This document shows positions 16,673 to 25,762 of a stretch of 64,000 nucleotides of DNA, one piece after another. The stretch's first letter is position 1. Each line of letters begins with the position of its first letter. Source of the stretch: Halonatronomonas sp964558325 (GTDB taxonomy: Bacteria; Bacillota; Halanaerobiia; Halanaerobiales; Halarsenatibacteraceae); the NCBI GenBank assembly GCA_964558325.1, contig CAZLCX010000007.1:42079-106078 (forward strand), written 5' to 3'. The position numbers were made by a program, and so were the translations under genes. The notes under the pieces are model-generated. The model was not told the DNA's origin and ran no database searches. It saw only the letters and a program-made list of their open reading frames with translations.

Positions 16673-17407
16673 TTAAAGGACATGTGAGCCTCTAATCTTT
16701 ATATCATTACCATGGGGCTTTCCTGCAGCAAATATAAATCTAGATTCATCTGAAACGGTTCTTACTTCAATGGATGTTTCAGGTATTAATAAAAGAGCCT
16801 CACCTTCATTAAGCTTTGTATCTGCTTCTATTATACCATCAACCACATAAATAAACCCCTGCATTTCTTTTGCAAGCTGAAGATTATAAATACCTCCTGA
16901 CTCTAAAGTAATATCCTGTAATATTAATTCTGTTTTCAATTTAATCGGTGAACCAGGACCAATTAAACTTCTAATCTTCATCCTGTCACTTTCTTTAACT
17001 GGAACATTTTCTGGTTTAAGAGCTTGATACTCAGGATCAGAATCTTTCATATCAGCAGGTAGATTAACCCAAATCTGCATGCCATGGGCATAACCAGCTG
17101 TTCCTGGAGCTTCAGAATGTACAATGCCTTTACCAGCATTAAAAGTTTGCAAACCACCCTGAGCAACTTCTTCTTCATTGCCCTGATTATCTTCATGACG
17201 AAATGCTCCTCCAAGCATATAACTTATCGCTTCAAAACCACTATGCTCATGGGGGGCAAATTCATTTGGGGCTTCTACAAAAAATTCATCTATTAAAACA
17301 AAGGGATCAAAGTGATTATGATATACAGTTGGAAATAATCTTTTAACTACTGCTCCATCACCTTCAGGTTTTTCAACAGCTATTATTTTTTTATTCTCTT
17401 TTAACAT
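16673..17407 (-). CDS. Pirin family cupin protein
   Basis: Double-cupin protein related to pirin and quercetinase, 244 residues. The N-terminal cupin contains YHNHFDPFVLIDEF, PHEHSGFEAISYMLGG and GKGIVHSEAPG, providing His, His, Glu-type metal ligands. The C-terminal cupin is shorter. The role is unknown; some pirins oxidise flavonols and others bind regulators. I chose the ATG at 17407 because GGAGG lies eight bases upstream; an in-frame TTG at 17422 overlaps that site. It starts the leftward group pirin, threonine synthase-like, nagA, and diverges from lipM across a perfect inverted repeat. Confidence 0.88.
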   Translation of the reverse strand: MLKENKKIIAVEKPEGDGAVVKRLFPTVYHNHFDPFVLIDEFFVEAPNEFAPHEHSGFEAISYMLGGAFRHEDNQGNEEEVAQGGLQTFNAGKGIVHSEAPGTAGYAHGMQIWVNLPADMKDSDPEYQALKPENVPVKESDRMKIRSLIGPGSPIKLKTELILQDITLESGGIYNLQLAKEMQGFIYVVDGIIEADTKLNEGEALLLIPETSIEVRTVSDESRFIFAAGKPHGNDIKIRGSHVL

Positions 17408-17458
17408 AACTTTTACCTCCAAGCTATTAGCTTTTTTACTGGATTCTTATTAATTGTT

Positions 17459-17495
17459 CTGTTAATATTATATATAGTAAACAAAATATTAACAG
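17459..17495. promoter_or_regulatory. Perfect 11-bp inverted repeat between pirin and lipM
   Basis: CTGTTAATATT (17459-17469) and AATATTAACAG (17485-17495) are exact reverse complements separated by 15 bases. They lie in the middle of a divergent promoter region, with a TATAAT on the minus strand inside. This is probably an operator for an unknown regulator. Confidence 0.5.
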
Positions 17496-17529
17496 TAAAA
17501 TAAGAAACATTGCAAGGAGGCTTTTAATT

Positions 17530-18348
17530 TTGGAAAAATGGCGTTTAATTAATACAGAGACCAATGATGGTTTTCAGAATATGGCAATTGATGAAGCTAT
17601 AATGAAATTCCATCAAGAAAAGAAAGTCCCACCTACTGTAAGATTTTATAGCTGGGAGCCAGCAGCTCTATCCCTGGGATACTTTCAAAAACTAGAAAAA
17701 GAAGTTAATCAAAAAGCCTGTCAAAAAGCAGGAATAAATATTGTTAGACGTTTAACTGGAGGCAGGGCTATCCTCCATGATAAAGAGCTAACTTATAGCA
17801 TTATTATTCGGGAAGATTATGGGCTTTTATCTAATTCTATTGTAACAAGTTATCAAGAAATAAGCCAGGGCTTAGTAGCAGGCCTAAATTTATTAAAAAT
17901 ACCAGCTAAACTTAAACCAATTGAACGGGGCAAAAAATCCCCAAAAGGTAATTCAGCTGCCTGTTTTGATGCCCCATCCTGGTATGAAGTTTTACTAGAA
18001 AATAAAAAACTAATTGGTAGTGCTCAGACCAGAAAAAATGGAACTATCTTACAGCATGGTTCAATCCCCTATGAAATAGATTCTGAAAAAACATTTAAAT
18101 TATTTAATTATTCCGATGAAAAGAAAAGAAAAAAAGCTCGAAGAATATTTTCTGCTAAGTCAACCTCTTTAAAATCAGCAGGTTATAATATTGATAAAGA
18201 AAAATTAAAAGCAGCCCTGATAAAAGGTTTATCAGAAAGTCTGGGTTTTAATTACATTGATGAAAATTTAACTTCTAAAGAAATTAATTTGGCTAAAAAA
18301 TTAAAAAAAGAAAAATATTCTACAGATAAATGGAACAAAAAACGTTAG
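17530..18348 (+). CDS. lipM: Octanoyltransferase LipM (lipoate-protein ligase family)
   Basis: Transfers octanoyl from acyl carrier protein to the lipoyl-carrier protein, the first step of lipoate synthesis. The 272 residues carry RRLTGGRAILHDKELTYSI and the LipM-type catalytic Cys145 in AACFDAPSWYEV, followed by KLIGSAQTRKNGTILQHGS. The Cys, the length and the lipA gene 10 bases downstream favour LipM over an LplA ligase. The start is TTG at 17530, nine bases after AAGGAGG. Which lipoylated enzyme is served (glycine cleavage H protein or another) is not visible here. Confidence 0.88.
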   Translation: MEKWRLINTETNDGFQNMAIDEAIMKFHQEKKVPPTVRFYSWEPAALSLGYFQKLEKEVNQKACQKAGINIVRRLTGGRAILHDKELTYSIIIREDYGLLSNSIVTSYQEISQGLVAGLNLLKIPAKLKPIERGKKSPKGNSAACFDAPSWYEVLLENKKLIGSAQTRKNGTILQHGSIPYEIDSEKTFKLFNYSDEKKRKKARRIFSAKSTSLKSAGYNIDKEKLKAALIKGLSESLGFNYIDENLTSKEINLAKKLKKEKYSTDKWNKKR

Positions 18349-18358
18349 GAGGCCAGTT

Positions 18359-19228
18359 ATGTCAGAAAAAAGAAAGAGATTACCAGAATGGCTAAGAGGT
18401 AAAGATCCATTACAACGAGGCATGATTGCTACCAAAAAAATGCTAGATGGCCTTGAATTAAATACAGTCTGCCAGAATGCTCGCTGCCCTAATATAGGTG
18501 AATGTTATGCTAAAAAAACGGCAACTTTTATGATTCTCGGGAAAAATTGTACAAGAAATTGCAAATTCTGTGCTGTCCAGGGAGACGATCCTGAACCGGT
18601 AGACCCTGAAGAACCTAACCGAATTGCTAAAGCAGTCAACAAATTAGGATTAAGACATGCCGTTATAACGTCTGTAACTAGAGATGATCTAGAAGATGGT
18701 GGTTCAGAACAATTTGTTAAAGTCATAAAAACTATCAGAGAAATAAATCCAGAAGTAACAATTGAAATTCTAACCCCAGATTTTAATAATGATAAAGAAG
18801 CTTTAAATAAAATTATTGCAGCAAAACCTGAAATTTTTAATCACAATATCGAAACTGTTCCTTCATTATATGAATTGGTCAGACCAGAAGCTGATTACCA
18901 GCAGTCACTGGATGTTTTGAAAACAGTAGCAGATTCTGATGATATAATAATTAAGTCTGGATTAATGCTTGGCCTGGGAGAAACAGAAAATGAATTATTT
19001 CAAGTATGGAAAGACCTTCTAAAATCAGGCTGTGAAATCCTAACTATGGGGCAATATCTCCAGCCAGGTCATGAAAATGTCCAGGTTAAAGAATATATTC
19101 GGCCAGAAAAATTTGATGAATTAAAGGAAAAAGCCTTAAAACTTGGTTTTAAAACAGTAGCTTCTGGGCCCCATGTTAGAAGTTCCTATTTAGCTGAAGA
19201 AACAGGCAAAGACCTGCTTAATAAATAA
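18359..19228 (+). CDS. lipA: Lipoyl synthase LipA (radical SAM)
   Basis: Inserts two sulfur atoms into protein-bound octanoate. The 289 residues hold both iron-sulfur cluster motifs. The auxiliary cluster is CQNARCPNIGEC (CX4CX5C) and the radical-SAM cluster is CTRNCKFC (CX3CX2C). The C-terminal RSSY (GPHVRSSYLAEE) provides the serine ligand of the auxiliary cluster. AGGAGG precedes the ATG, and lipM lies 10 bases upstream, so the two genes form the complete de novo lipoylation pathway in one operon. Confidence 0.97.
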   Translation: MSEKRKRLPEWLRGKDPLQRGMIATKKMLDGLELNTVCQNARCPNIGECYAKKTATFMILGKNCTRNCKFCAVQGDDPEPVDPEEPNRIAKAVNKLGLRHAVITSVTRDDLEDGGSEQFVKVIKTIREINPEVTIEILTPDFNNDKEALNKIIAAKPEIFNHNIETVPSLYELVRPEADYQQSLDVLKTVADSDDIIIKSGLMLGLGETENELFQVWKDLLKSGCEILTMGQYLQPGHENVQVKEYIRPEKFDELKEKALKLGFKTVASGPHVRSSYLAEETGKDLLNK

Positions 19229-19249
19229 TATCTAAGCTAACAATAAATA

Positions 19250-19275
19250 AACCTACCTCATCTCTGAGGTAGGTT
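19250..19275. terminator. Terminator shared by lipA and the convergent gene
   Basis: Perfect 11-bp stem AACCTACCTCA/TGAGGTAGGTT with a TCTC loop; T-rich flanks on both sides. Confidence 0.75.
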
Positions 19276-19281
19276 ACTAAT

Positions 19282-20016
19282 TTATTTCCGAAATAAATTC
19301 AGGAAGCGATCTTCATATAAGTGATAAACTCCCCAGCGGTCCAATTCCTGTTTTAATACTGATGGATCCTTATCTCCTCTTTCCACCTTCTGAAATAACT
19401 TTTCTATTTCATCTTTTGCAGCTATCGGAAGACCATCTAAATTTCTAGTTACCCTTGCTCTTCCATCCTGGCCTCTTGTTAAATATCCCTTTGATTCCAT
19501 TTCTGGAACCTGAGATTCCTGAGCACTTCTGGTCATATACTCCTGAGCAAATTTCATCAAAGAGACATCCCAGAGATCATCCAGACCTAAAAGAATAACT
19601 GTTAAAAACTCCGAAGCCTCATCCAACTCTTCTTCTAATCGCCTGGCAGCTTCATCAATATCAGCATTAATAGTTCTAACACTATCAATCTTTTGAGTAT
19701 AATGCATCTGATAAGCAATACTGGCCATATCTGGATCCTGACCAGCCATCATTTCAATAGCTTTTTTTGCTTCTTCGCTAAATCCATCTGCTTTCAATAG
19801 ATAACCAGGTGTGATTAATTTAGGTTTATTCCAGGTAATCCAGCCCTCTCGAATTCGAGTTTCAGGACCCTCTTCTGGATAGATATCAAGATAAGCAGGT
19901 TCGGTTAAAACATAATATTTTAACTCGGTATCTTCTTCATTTGACAGTAATTGGCGGGGGGATTTTAAAACTTCAGTCGCTTCCAGAGCATCTTGAATTC
20001 TTGCTTCATATTCCAT
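19282..20016 (-). CDS. Hypothetical acidic protein, 244 residues
   Basis: Not recognised. A soluble, acidic protein with no signal peptide, membrane span or Cys. Residues ~30-75 look like a small beta domain (YYVLTEPAYLDIYPEEG, WITWNKPKLITPGYLLKADG). The middle (~110-160) is helical with clustered Glu (AARRLEEELDEASEFL). The C-terminal third again mixes helices with basic residues. It is the last gene of the leftward mgtE group, 58 bases after the flavodoxin-like gene, and ends at a strong terminator. No enzyme motif is evident. Confidence 0.65.
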   Translation of the reverse strand: MEYEARIQDALEATEVLKSPRQLLSNEEDTELKYYVLTEPAYLDIYPEEGPETRIREGWITWNKPKLITPGYLLKADGFSEEAKKAIEMMAGQDPDMASIAYQMHYTQKIDSVRTINADIDEAARRLEEELDEASEFLTVILLGLDDLWDVSLMKFAQEYMTRSAQESQVPEMESKGYLTRGQDGRARVTRNLDGLPIAAKDEIEKLFQKVERGDKDPSVLKQELDRWGVYHLYEDRFLNLFRK

Positions 20017-20074
20017 ATTTTTAACCCCCTTTTCTTATTATATTTCAACTTATATCATAACAATTATAGAATAA

Positions 20075-20560
20075 TTATTCAAACTTTTTCTGTAAAGTCT
20101 TAACATATTTATTGATCTCTTGATTATTTCCAATTGAATCATCTATGAGGTCACTCTTTTCAATCGAAAGACAGGCTAATGGTTCTTTATTTGCTAGTTT
20201 TTCAAGTTGAATCAGTGTTTTTGCAGTCCCTCCACCTGCATGGGTTGTAAAAAAAGCTACTTCAGGTAAGACTTCATTATTACCTATTAAAAAAGTTCGA
20301 ATAGCTGGTGTTACTCTTCCGGCCCAAACCGGTGTACCTATTAAAACTAAATCATATTTTATAAAATTTTCAGTAAAATTATCAATAATAGTAACATTTG
20401 ATGTTATAGCATCAAAGCCAGCCCTCAAAAACCCAATTAAACCCTTCCTATTTCGACGATCTTTGATTTCTAATGTTTCACTTTCCAGTTTACTGGCTAA
20501 AATTTTTGCCAGCTTTGATGTATTCCCTGTATTGGAGTAAAACACTATAAGTGCTTTCAC
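20075..20560 (-). CDS. Flavodoxin-like FMN protein
   Basis: Single-domain flavodoxin-fold protein, 161 residues. The FMN phosphate loop is YSNTGNTSKLA (residues ~8-18), and further FMN-contact loops are GTPVWAGRVTPAIRTF and FFTTHAGGG. These features resemble the flavodoxin family that includes NAD(P)H-dependent reductases and electron carriers. The start is GTG at 20560, preceded by GAGGAGG. It lies two bases after the universal stress protein gene and so belongs to the mgtE operon. Its redox partner is unknown. Confidence 0.85.
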   Translation of the reverse strand: MKALIVFYSNTGNTSKLAKILASKLESETLEIKDRRNRKGLIGFLRAGFDAITSNVTIIDNFTENFIKYDLVLIGTPVWAGRVTPAIRTFLIGNNEVLPEVAFFTTHAGGGTAKTLIQLEKLANKEPLACLSIEKSDLIDDSIGNNQEINKYVKTLQKKFE

Positions 20561-20562
20561 CT

Positions 20563-21462
20563 TTAATCCTCCTCTTTTTCAGTAAAAAGCGCTGTTAAAT
20601 CCTGATTTAAAATAGGGTCACATGGAATCATAAATAAGGGAAATTCTGCTTTACGGACAATTCTATCTGCAGTGCTGCCAATCTTTAATTCTTCAAGATG
20701 ATCAAGCCCAAGAGTTGGCATCATAATTAAAGTAGCATCTTCTTCTCTTGCAGCTTCTAAAATTAGATTAGAGGCAGAACCAGAACCAATTTTAATTGTA
20801 ACGCTTTTTATATTTTCATGATCCTCTAATTTTTTCTTGTAAGATGCAAGATCTTCTACTGCCTGACTCTTTTTAATCATAAATTCTTCCTCATCAAAAC
20901 TTTTTTCTACTGAGTGTACCAGAATAATATTATGAAAAATATGATCCAGAGATAATAAAATTTTAATTATTCTATCTGAACAGGTTGTACAATCAATCGG
21001 GATAACCACCCTGCTAAATTTAATCTTACATATTGGTTCAATCTCATCCTCTTTCCCTTTCTCATATTTCTCAATAAAAACAGGAACTCTGCTGTTCCTC
21101 AATACTCTATAAGTTGTACTCCCAAGTATAATCTGTTTAATAATTCCCTGGCCATGGGAGGCAATTAAAATAACTGCACAATTTTTTTCTTCAGCAAACT
21201 TTGTTATTTCTTCGGCAGGCTTTCCAATAACAATATCTGATTCAACCTTAAGGCCTCTAGCCTCAACTTCCTTTTCTAAATCATTCATTTTCTCTCTAGC
21301 CTCATCAACTACCTCAGCACTGACACCTCTTCTCCTTGATTCAATAACATGTAAAAGTATAACAGAATTTAAACCAAGAGCTTTAAATTCATCCAAAGAA
21401 TCTAATAATTTATTTGCACTTTTAGAAAAATCAGTTGCCAGCAAAATTTTTGTATCGAACAT
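20563..21462 (-). CDS. Tandem universal stress protein
   Basis: Two UspA domains in one chain (299 residues): residues ~1-140 and ~152-290. Each has an ATP-binding signature near its end: LIASHGQGIIKQIILGSTTYRVL in the first, and the less typical MPTLGLDHLEELKIGSTADRIV in the second. Such proteins bind ATP or other ligands and help under energy or salt stress. GGAGGT precedes the ATG at 21462. It sits 16 bases after the inositol monophosphatase gene. A second tandem copy with similar architecture occurs at 23965-24849, on the other side of mgtE. Confidence 0.9.
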   Translation of the reverse strand: MFDTKILLATDFSKSANKLLDSLDEFKALGLNSVILLHVIESRRRGVSAEVVDEAREKMNDLEKEVEARGLKVESDIVIGKPAEEITKFAEEKNCAVILIASHGQGIIKQIILGSTTYRVLRNSRVPVFIEKYEKGKEDEIEPICKIKFSRVVIPIDCTTCSDRIIKILLSLDHIFHNIILVHSVEKSFDEEEFMIKKSQAVEDLASYKKKLEDHENIKSVTIKIGSGSASNLILEAAREEDATLIMMPTLGLDHLEELKIGSTADRIVRKAEFPLFMIPCDPILNQDLTALFTEKEED

Positions 21463-21478
21463 TAGATTACCTCCTGCT

Positions 21479-22240
21479 CTATTTATTTAAAAGTTCTCTT
21501 AATCTATTATTAACTTTCTGACTGCCAGCTATTACCTGCTCACTATTAATTCTCAATTTATTTCCTTTAAAATCAGTTATTATTCCCCCGGCTTCTTCTA
21601 CCAAAAGAATCCCTGCAGCAATATCCCAGAGTTTTAACTCTATTTCCCAAAAACCTGAAAAAACTCCTCTGGCAACCTGGCAGAGATCAAAGGCTGCTGC
21701 CCCTGTTCTCCTGATTCCCCCGGCTTCTGGTAATATTTTATTAAATAATTTCAATGCCTTATTACTTTCCTGATGTGAGTAGGGAAATCCAGTCGCAATA
21801 ATTCCATCTTTAACAGTATAATCTTTATTTACATTAATTCTCTTACCATTATAAAAACTACCCTGACCTCTGCTGGCAGAGTATATATCGTTAAAATATG
21901 GAAGATAAATCAATCCATATTCAGGTTGATTGTCTTTATATAAGGCAAGTGAAATAGCAAAGATTGGAAAACCATGAACATAATTAACAGTGCCATCAAG
22001 TGGGTCGATAATCCAGCGATATCTTGAATCATTGCTCTTATTACTACCCTCTTCAGCCATTATAGAATGATTTGGATAAACAGTTTGAATTTTATTAACC
22101 AGAATTTCTTCTGACCTCTTATCAACTTCTGTTACCAGATCAATCTTCCTGTCTTTACTAGCAATTTCTATATTCTTCTGAAAATTATCTAACTGATATT
22201 CTCCTGCTTCCCTGGCCCAACTCTCCATCTCTTTTAACAT
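21479..22240 (-). CDS. Inositol monophosphatase family protein (SuhB-like)
   Basis: Mg2+-dependent phosphatase, 253 residues, acting on inositol 1-phosphate or a similar sugar phosphate. All metal-site motifs are present: EEGS (~residue 64), IDPLDGTVNYVHGFP (~81-95) and WEIELKLWDIAAGILLVEEAGG near the C-terminus. I chose the ATG at 22240 because AGGAGG lies seven bases upstream; an in-frame TTG at 22258 precedes that site. It follows the mgtE stop by 24 bases, so an Mg2+-dependent enzyme appears to share the Mg2+ M-box leader. Confidence 0.9.
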   Translation of the reverse strand: MLKEMESWAREAGEYQLDNFQKNIEIASKDRKIDLVTEVDKRSEEILVNKIQTVYPNHSIMAEEGSNKSNDSRYRWIIDPLDGTVNYVHGFPIFAISLALYKDNQPEYGLIYLPYFNDIYSASRGQGSFYNGKRINVNKDYTVKDGIIATGFPYSHQESNKALKLFNKILPEAGGIRRTGAAAFDLCQVARGVFSGFWEIELKLWDIAAGILLVEEAGGIITDFKGNKLRINSEQVIAGSQKVNNRLRELLNK

Positions 22241-22264
22241 CAATAATCCTCCTGCCAATTTTTA

Positions 22265-23629
22265 TCATATTAAATGTCCCAAGAAAAAGTTTACTAAATA
22301 AAAATAAATAAATAGTCCTGTAATCCCCTTAATCGTTATTATAATTGGGTCTGCACCAGCAGCCTGATCTAAATCTAATTTAAAAAGAATAAAAGGTATT
22401 ATAAATCCTAAACTACTGGCCAGAGTGATAGTAATTGTTAATGATAATGCAACTGCAATACCAAAGCCTTCAATACCCTGCCAAAGGTGGGCGACTAAAC
22501 CCCCTATTACTCCAATTATAGTTCCCATGTTTAAACCTACTAGCATTTCCTTTAAAAGATGACGCAAAAAATGACGAATATTTATCTGGCCAAGAACAAG
22601 AGCTCTAGAAAATATTGTGGATGACTGGGTACCAACATTCCCTCCCATGTCCATCACAACTGGTATGAATACAGCTATTGAGGCAACTGCTTTAAGACTA
22701 GTTTCAAAACCTTGAATTACAAACCCAGCCATGAAACCTCCTATCAAAGTTATCAACAGAAAAGGTAAGCGGGCTTTCAAAATTTCAGGCAATTTACCTT
22801 CTATTAAGACCCTGCTCCTACCTTCCTGTTTCTGATTCAATGTATTAATCCCAACCCTATCAAATATATCTTCAGTAGTTTCTTCTTCAATAACATCAAA
22901 GGCATCATCAACAGTAATAATACCAACAAGTCTATTCTCTTTATCAACTACTGGAACAGCCAGGAGATCCTGTTCCTGTAATAATCTGGCTACCTCCTCC
23001 TGATCTGTTTCTGTATCAACTTTTATCGGGTCAGGCTTCATAATCTCTTCTATCTTTTGATCACCATCTGCCATAATTAAATCTCTTAAAGAAACACTTC
23101 CCTCTAGTAAACGGGTGTCTGTAGTTACATACAGGTTATAAACTGTCTCTCTTTCTTCACCAACAGCCCTCAGCTTTTTCATGGCTTCATCAATTGTTGT
23201 TCCTCTTTTAAAGCGAATATAATGAGGAGTCATGATACGTCCTGCTGTATCATCTTCATAACCTAATAATTCTGAAGTCTGATTTCTTTCTTCTTTTTTC
23301 AAATTATTTAATAACTTCTTAGCCACTCTAGCTGGTAATTCATCTAATAATCGAACTCTATCATCAGGAGCTAATTCCTTGAAAATAGAATTCACTTCTG
23401 TTTCAGCAAAATCAGAAATTAATTCTTCCTGTACCTCAATATCAAGCCTTTCAAAGACTTCCATTGCTAAATCTTTATTTAATAATCGATAACAAATAAC
23501 TCGATTGGCTCTATCCAGTTCCCTCATTATCTGCAATAAATCAACCATATCTTCATTATTTAACAGAGTCTTTAATTCTTTAACATTCTCATTTTCCAGT
23601 AATTCAATTACTCTATCATATATTCCCAT
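22265..23629 (-). CDS. mgtE: Mg2+ transporter MgtE
   Basis: Mg2+ channel of the MgtE family. The 454 residues form an N-terminal superhelical domain (~1-130), two CBS domains (~131-250; AGRIMTPHYIRF, and EEIMKPDPIKVDTE) that sense cytoplasmic Mg2+, a plug helix, and five membrane spans (~285-454). VFIPVVMDMGGNVGTQSSTI and the late acidic residues of DLDQAAGADPI line the ion path. I start at the ATG at 23629, behind GGGAGGGA; in-frame codons upstream overlap that site. A complete M-box riboswitch precedes the gene, which independently supports the assignment. Confidence 0.96.
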   Translation of the reverse strand: MGIYDRVIELLENENVKELKTLLNNEDMVDLLQIMRELDRANRVICYRLLNKDLAMEVFERLDIEVQEELISDFAETEVNSIFKELAPDDRVRLLDELPARVAKKLLNNLKKEERNQTSELLGYEDDTAGRIMTPHYIRFKRGTTIDEAMKKLRAVGEERETVYNLYVTTDTRLLEGSVSLRDLIMADGDQKIEEIMKPDPIKVDTETDQEEVARLLQEQDLLAVPVVDKENRLVGIITVDDAFDVIEEETTEDIFDRVGINTLNQKQEGRSRVLIEGKLPEILKARLPFLLITLIGGFMAGFVIQGFETSLKAVASIAVFIPVVMDMGGNVGTQSSTIFSRALVLGQINIRHFLRHLLKEMLVGLNMGTIIGVIGGLVAHLWQGIEGFGIAVALSLTITITLASSLGFIIPFILFKLDLDQAAGADPIIITIKGITGLFIYFYLVNFFLGHLI

Positions 23630-23639
23630 AAATATCCCT

Positions 23640-23890
23640 CCCCAAATAAACAAACGGCTTCCCTGGTCTGGAAGCCGTAATACATACCCAAATACTTGAA
23701 TGCTTATGATTTAAGAGGTATAGTTCAAGCTCCTCGTCCAGGGTTTAGCACTATAAGACGTAGATAGAATTTTCTATCAGTTACTTTAAGCTCTCCTTAG
23801 GCCGAAGCAGCCTGTTATACCCATTGGCGTCTCTGGACGTTTTTGGGCAGTAACCTGTATTCAAAATAGTAGCCTCACTTAACGAGCAAT
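23640..23890 (-). ncRNA. M-box (ykoK) Mg2+ riboswitch with terminator
   Basis: The minus-strand leader of mgtE shows M-box core segments in order: GTTAAGTGAGGCTAC, ACAGGTTACTGCCCAAAAAC, GTCCAGAGACGCCAATGGGT, AACAGGCTGCTTCGGCCTAAG and GAGCTTAAAG. About 30 bases before the ribosome site a 9-bp hairpin ACGGCTTCC/GGAAGCCGT (23654-23678) followed by TTGTTTATTT forms the terminator. When Mg2+ is high the folded aptamer should favour termination. Confidence 0.95.
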
Positions 23891-23930
23891 ATTTTATTTG
23901 AAAATTATAATTGTTACATCTTACTTTAAT

Positions 23931-23959
23931 ATGATATAACAAGAAACTTTAGCTGTCAA
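23931..23959 (-). promoter_or_regulatory. Promoter of the M-box / mgtE operon
   Basis: Minus strand TTGACA, 17-bp spacer, TATCAT; about 40 bases upstream of the aptamer. Confidence 0.65.
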
Positions 23960-23964
23960 GCCAT

Positions 23965-24849
23965 TTAATAAAGTGATGGTGGTACTATTAATACAGGAAT
24001 AGATATATTCTTAATTATTGTATCTGCAGTACTCCCCAATAATTTATTCTCAATATAATTTTCGCCTGATTTTGTCATCATCACAAGACTCATATTTTCT
24101 TTCCTGGCTTCTTCTATAATCATTTCTGAAGCCGAACCAGTTTTAACTTTAATTTTAACATTCTTAGTAAGTCCATATTTTCTTAAATAATCAGCTAATT
24201 TATCAAATTCAGTTTCTGCCTTAGAAGTCTGCTGATTTAAATCTTCTTCATCTATGGAACTCTCAATTACATGCAGCAATTCTATTTTAGAAAATTCTAT
24301 ATTATCTTTTAAGGTTTTTAGCATATCAAAAACTTTATAACTAACCGATGATAAATCAAGGGGCAAAAGAATACGATCAAATATTCTAGGTGAAATTAAT
24401 TCTAGCTCAGTTAAATTATCTTTATTTATAAATTTTTCATCAGCATAATTTTTAAATTTTTCAATAATCAAAGGATTCTTAACCTGTCTGGCAATTTTAT
24501 AAGCAGTATGGCCAATAGGAACATTTTTTATAAAACTCTGGCCATGAGAAGCTATTAGCATTAAAAAACAGTTATTTTCAATAGCCAGTTCTTTAAGCTT
24601 TTCGGCTGGATCGCCTTTTAAAATTTCAGTTTTAACTTCAAACCCAATTTCATTATATTCTTCAGCTAAAACAGATAGTTTCTTTTCTACCTCAGATAAT
24701 CCACCAATTTTTTTTGTTAATTTAGGTTCTAATACATGGGCAACCAGGACCTTTTTAAGTCCTATTTCTTTAAATTCTTTCAGTCTATCTTTTAACTTAT
24801 CTGTTTCAGCGGAAAAATCAGTAGCTACTAAAATCTGTCCACTTATCAC
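23965..24849 (-). CDS. Tandem universal stress protein, second copy
   Basis: Two UspA domains (294 residues). The ATP-loop signatures are LIASHGQSFIKNVPIGHTAYKI in the first domain, and MMTKSGENYIENKLLGSTADTII in the second. It aligns end to end with the protein at 20563-21462 (VATDFSAET, VLHVIE-like strands and a C-terminal IPV/FPL strand), so the two arose by gene duplication; they now flank mgtE and its partners. The start is GTG at 24849 behind GGAGGG. It reads toward the mgtE leader and ends within about 30 bases of the mgtE promoter. Confidence 0.88.
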   Translation of the reverse strand: MISGQILVATDFSAETDKLKDRLKEFKEIGLKKVLVAHVLEPKLTKKIGGLSEVEKKLSVLAEEYNEIGFEVKTEILKGDPAEKLKELAIENNCFLMLIASHGQSFIKNVPIGHTAYKIARQVKNPLIIEKFKNYADEKFINKDNLTELELISPRIFDRILLPLDLSSVSYKVFDMLKTLKDNIEFSKIELLHVIESSIDEEDLNQQTSKAETEFDKLADYLRKYGLTKNVKIKVKTGSASEMIIEEARKENMSLVMMTKSGENYIENKLLGSTADTIIKNISIPVLIVPPSLY

Positions 24850-24922
24850 AGTTAGCCCTCCTTACTACCAATTATTTATCTTATTACTTTTATTATATCA
24901 AACTGATTGATTAGTTACCAGT

Positions 24923-25729
24923 TTAATATCTGAAGCTTAATATTTTATTTATAAGTATTACTATCAATAAAAGAAAAACACTAAATAAAATTATAGTGCC
25001 ACCAGAAGCCAGATCATAATAAAAAGATAATATAATACCTGAATTAACAGATATTAGACTAAATAAAATACTATACCAGATCGTCATTTTAAAACTTTTA
25101 CCTAATAACATCCCTGTGGCAACTGGAATTGTTATTAGGGAAGCAATTAAAAGCGTCCCTACTATCTGAATTGAAAGAGCCACTGTAAGGGCTGTCACAA
25201 CCATAAATATAATATTTAAAAATTTAACAGGAACCCCGGCCAATCTTGCCTCGTCTTCATTAAATGCTAAAAAGAAAAACCCATAATAAAACTTAATTAT
25301 AATTGCAATTATTAATAAAGCCAGAGAAAAAATAATATAAATATCCTGACTTCCTACTAATGAGATGCTCCCAAATAAATAACTCTGAATTCCTGCACTT
25401 CTCTGAGATAAATTAATTAAAATTGTTGCAACTCCAAGACCTGCTGCTAAGATTATAGCAAGTGATAATTCCGCATAATCTTCATAATCTCTGCGTAACT
25501 TTTCAATTGCCAGAGCAGCCAGAATAGAAACCACAATTGCTGAGTAAATAGGAAAGAAACCAGCAAAGAGCCCAATAGCCACACCTGCCAGCGCAACATG
25601 AGAAAGCGCATGGCCAATTAATGAAAGTCTCCTTAAATTCAGGAAAACTCCTACCAGAGGAGCAATTATACCAACTAAATTTCCAGCAATTAAAGCCCTT
25701 CTCATAAATCCATAATTCAAAAACTCCAC
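24923..25729 (-). CDS. znuB: Zinc ABC importer permease ZnuB
   Basis: Membrane subunit of the Zn2+ importer, 268 residues and about eight hydrophobic spans; ABC-3 family. Typical stretches are FMRRALIAGNLVGIIAPLVGVF, SLIGHALSHVALAGVAIGL and FNEDEARLAGVP. The start is GTG at 25729 with GGAGG upstream. It is the last gene of znuA-znuC-znuB; Mn2+ transport by the same family is possible, but the His-rich loop in ZnuA favours zinc. Confidence 0.92.
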   Translation of the reverse strand: MEFLNYGFMRRALIAGNLVGIIAPLVGVFLNLRRLSLIGHALSHVALAGVAIGLFAGFFPIYSAIVVSILAALAIEKLRRDYEDYAELSLAIILAAGLGVATILINLSQRSAGIQSYLFGSISLVGSQDIYIIFSLALLIIAIIIKFYYGFFFLAFNEDEARLAGVPVKFLNIIFMVVTALTVALSIQIVGTLLIASLITIPVATGMLLGKSFKMTIWYSILFSLISVNSGIILSFYYDLASGGTIILFSVFLLLIVILINKILSFRY

Positions 25730-25762
25730 TCAAACACCTCCAGATAAAACGATAGATAATTA

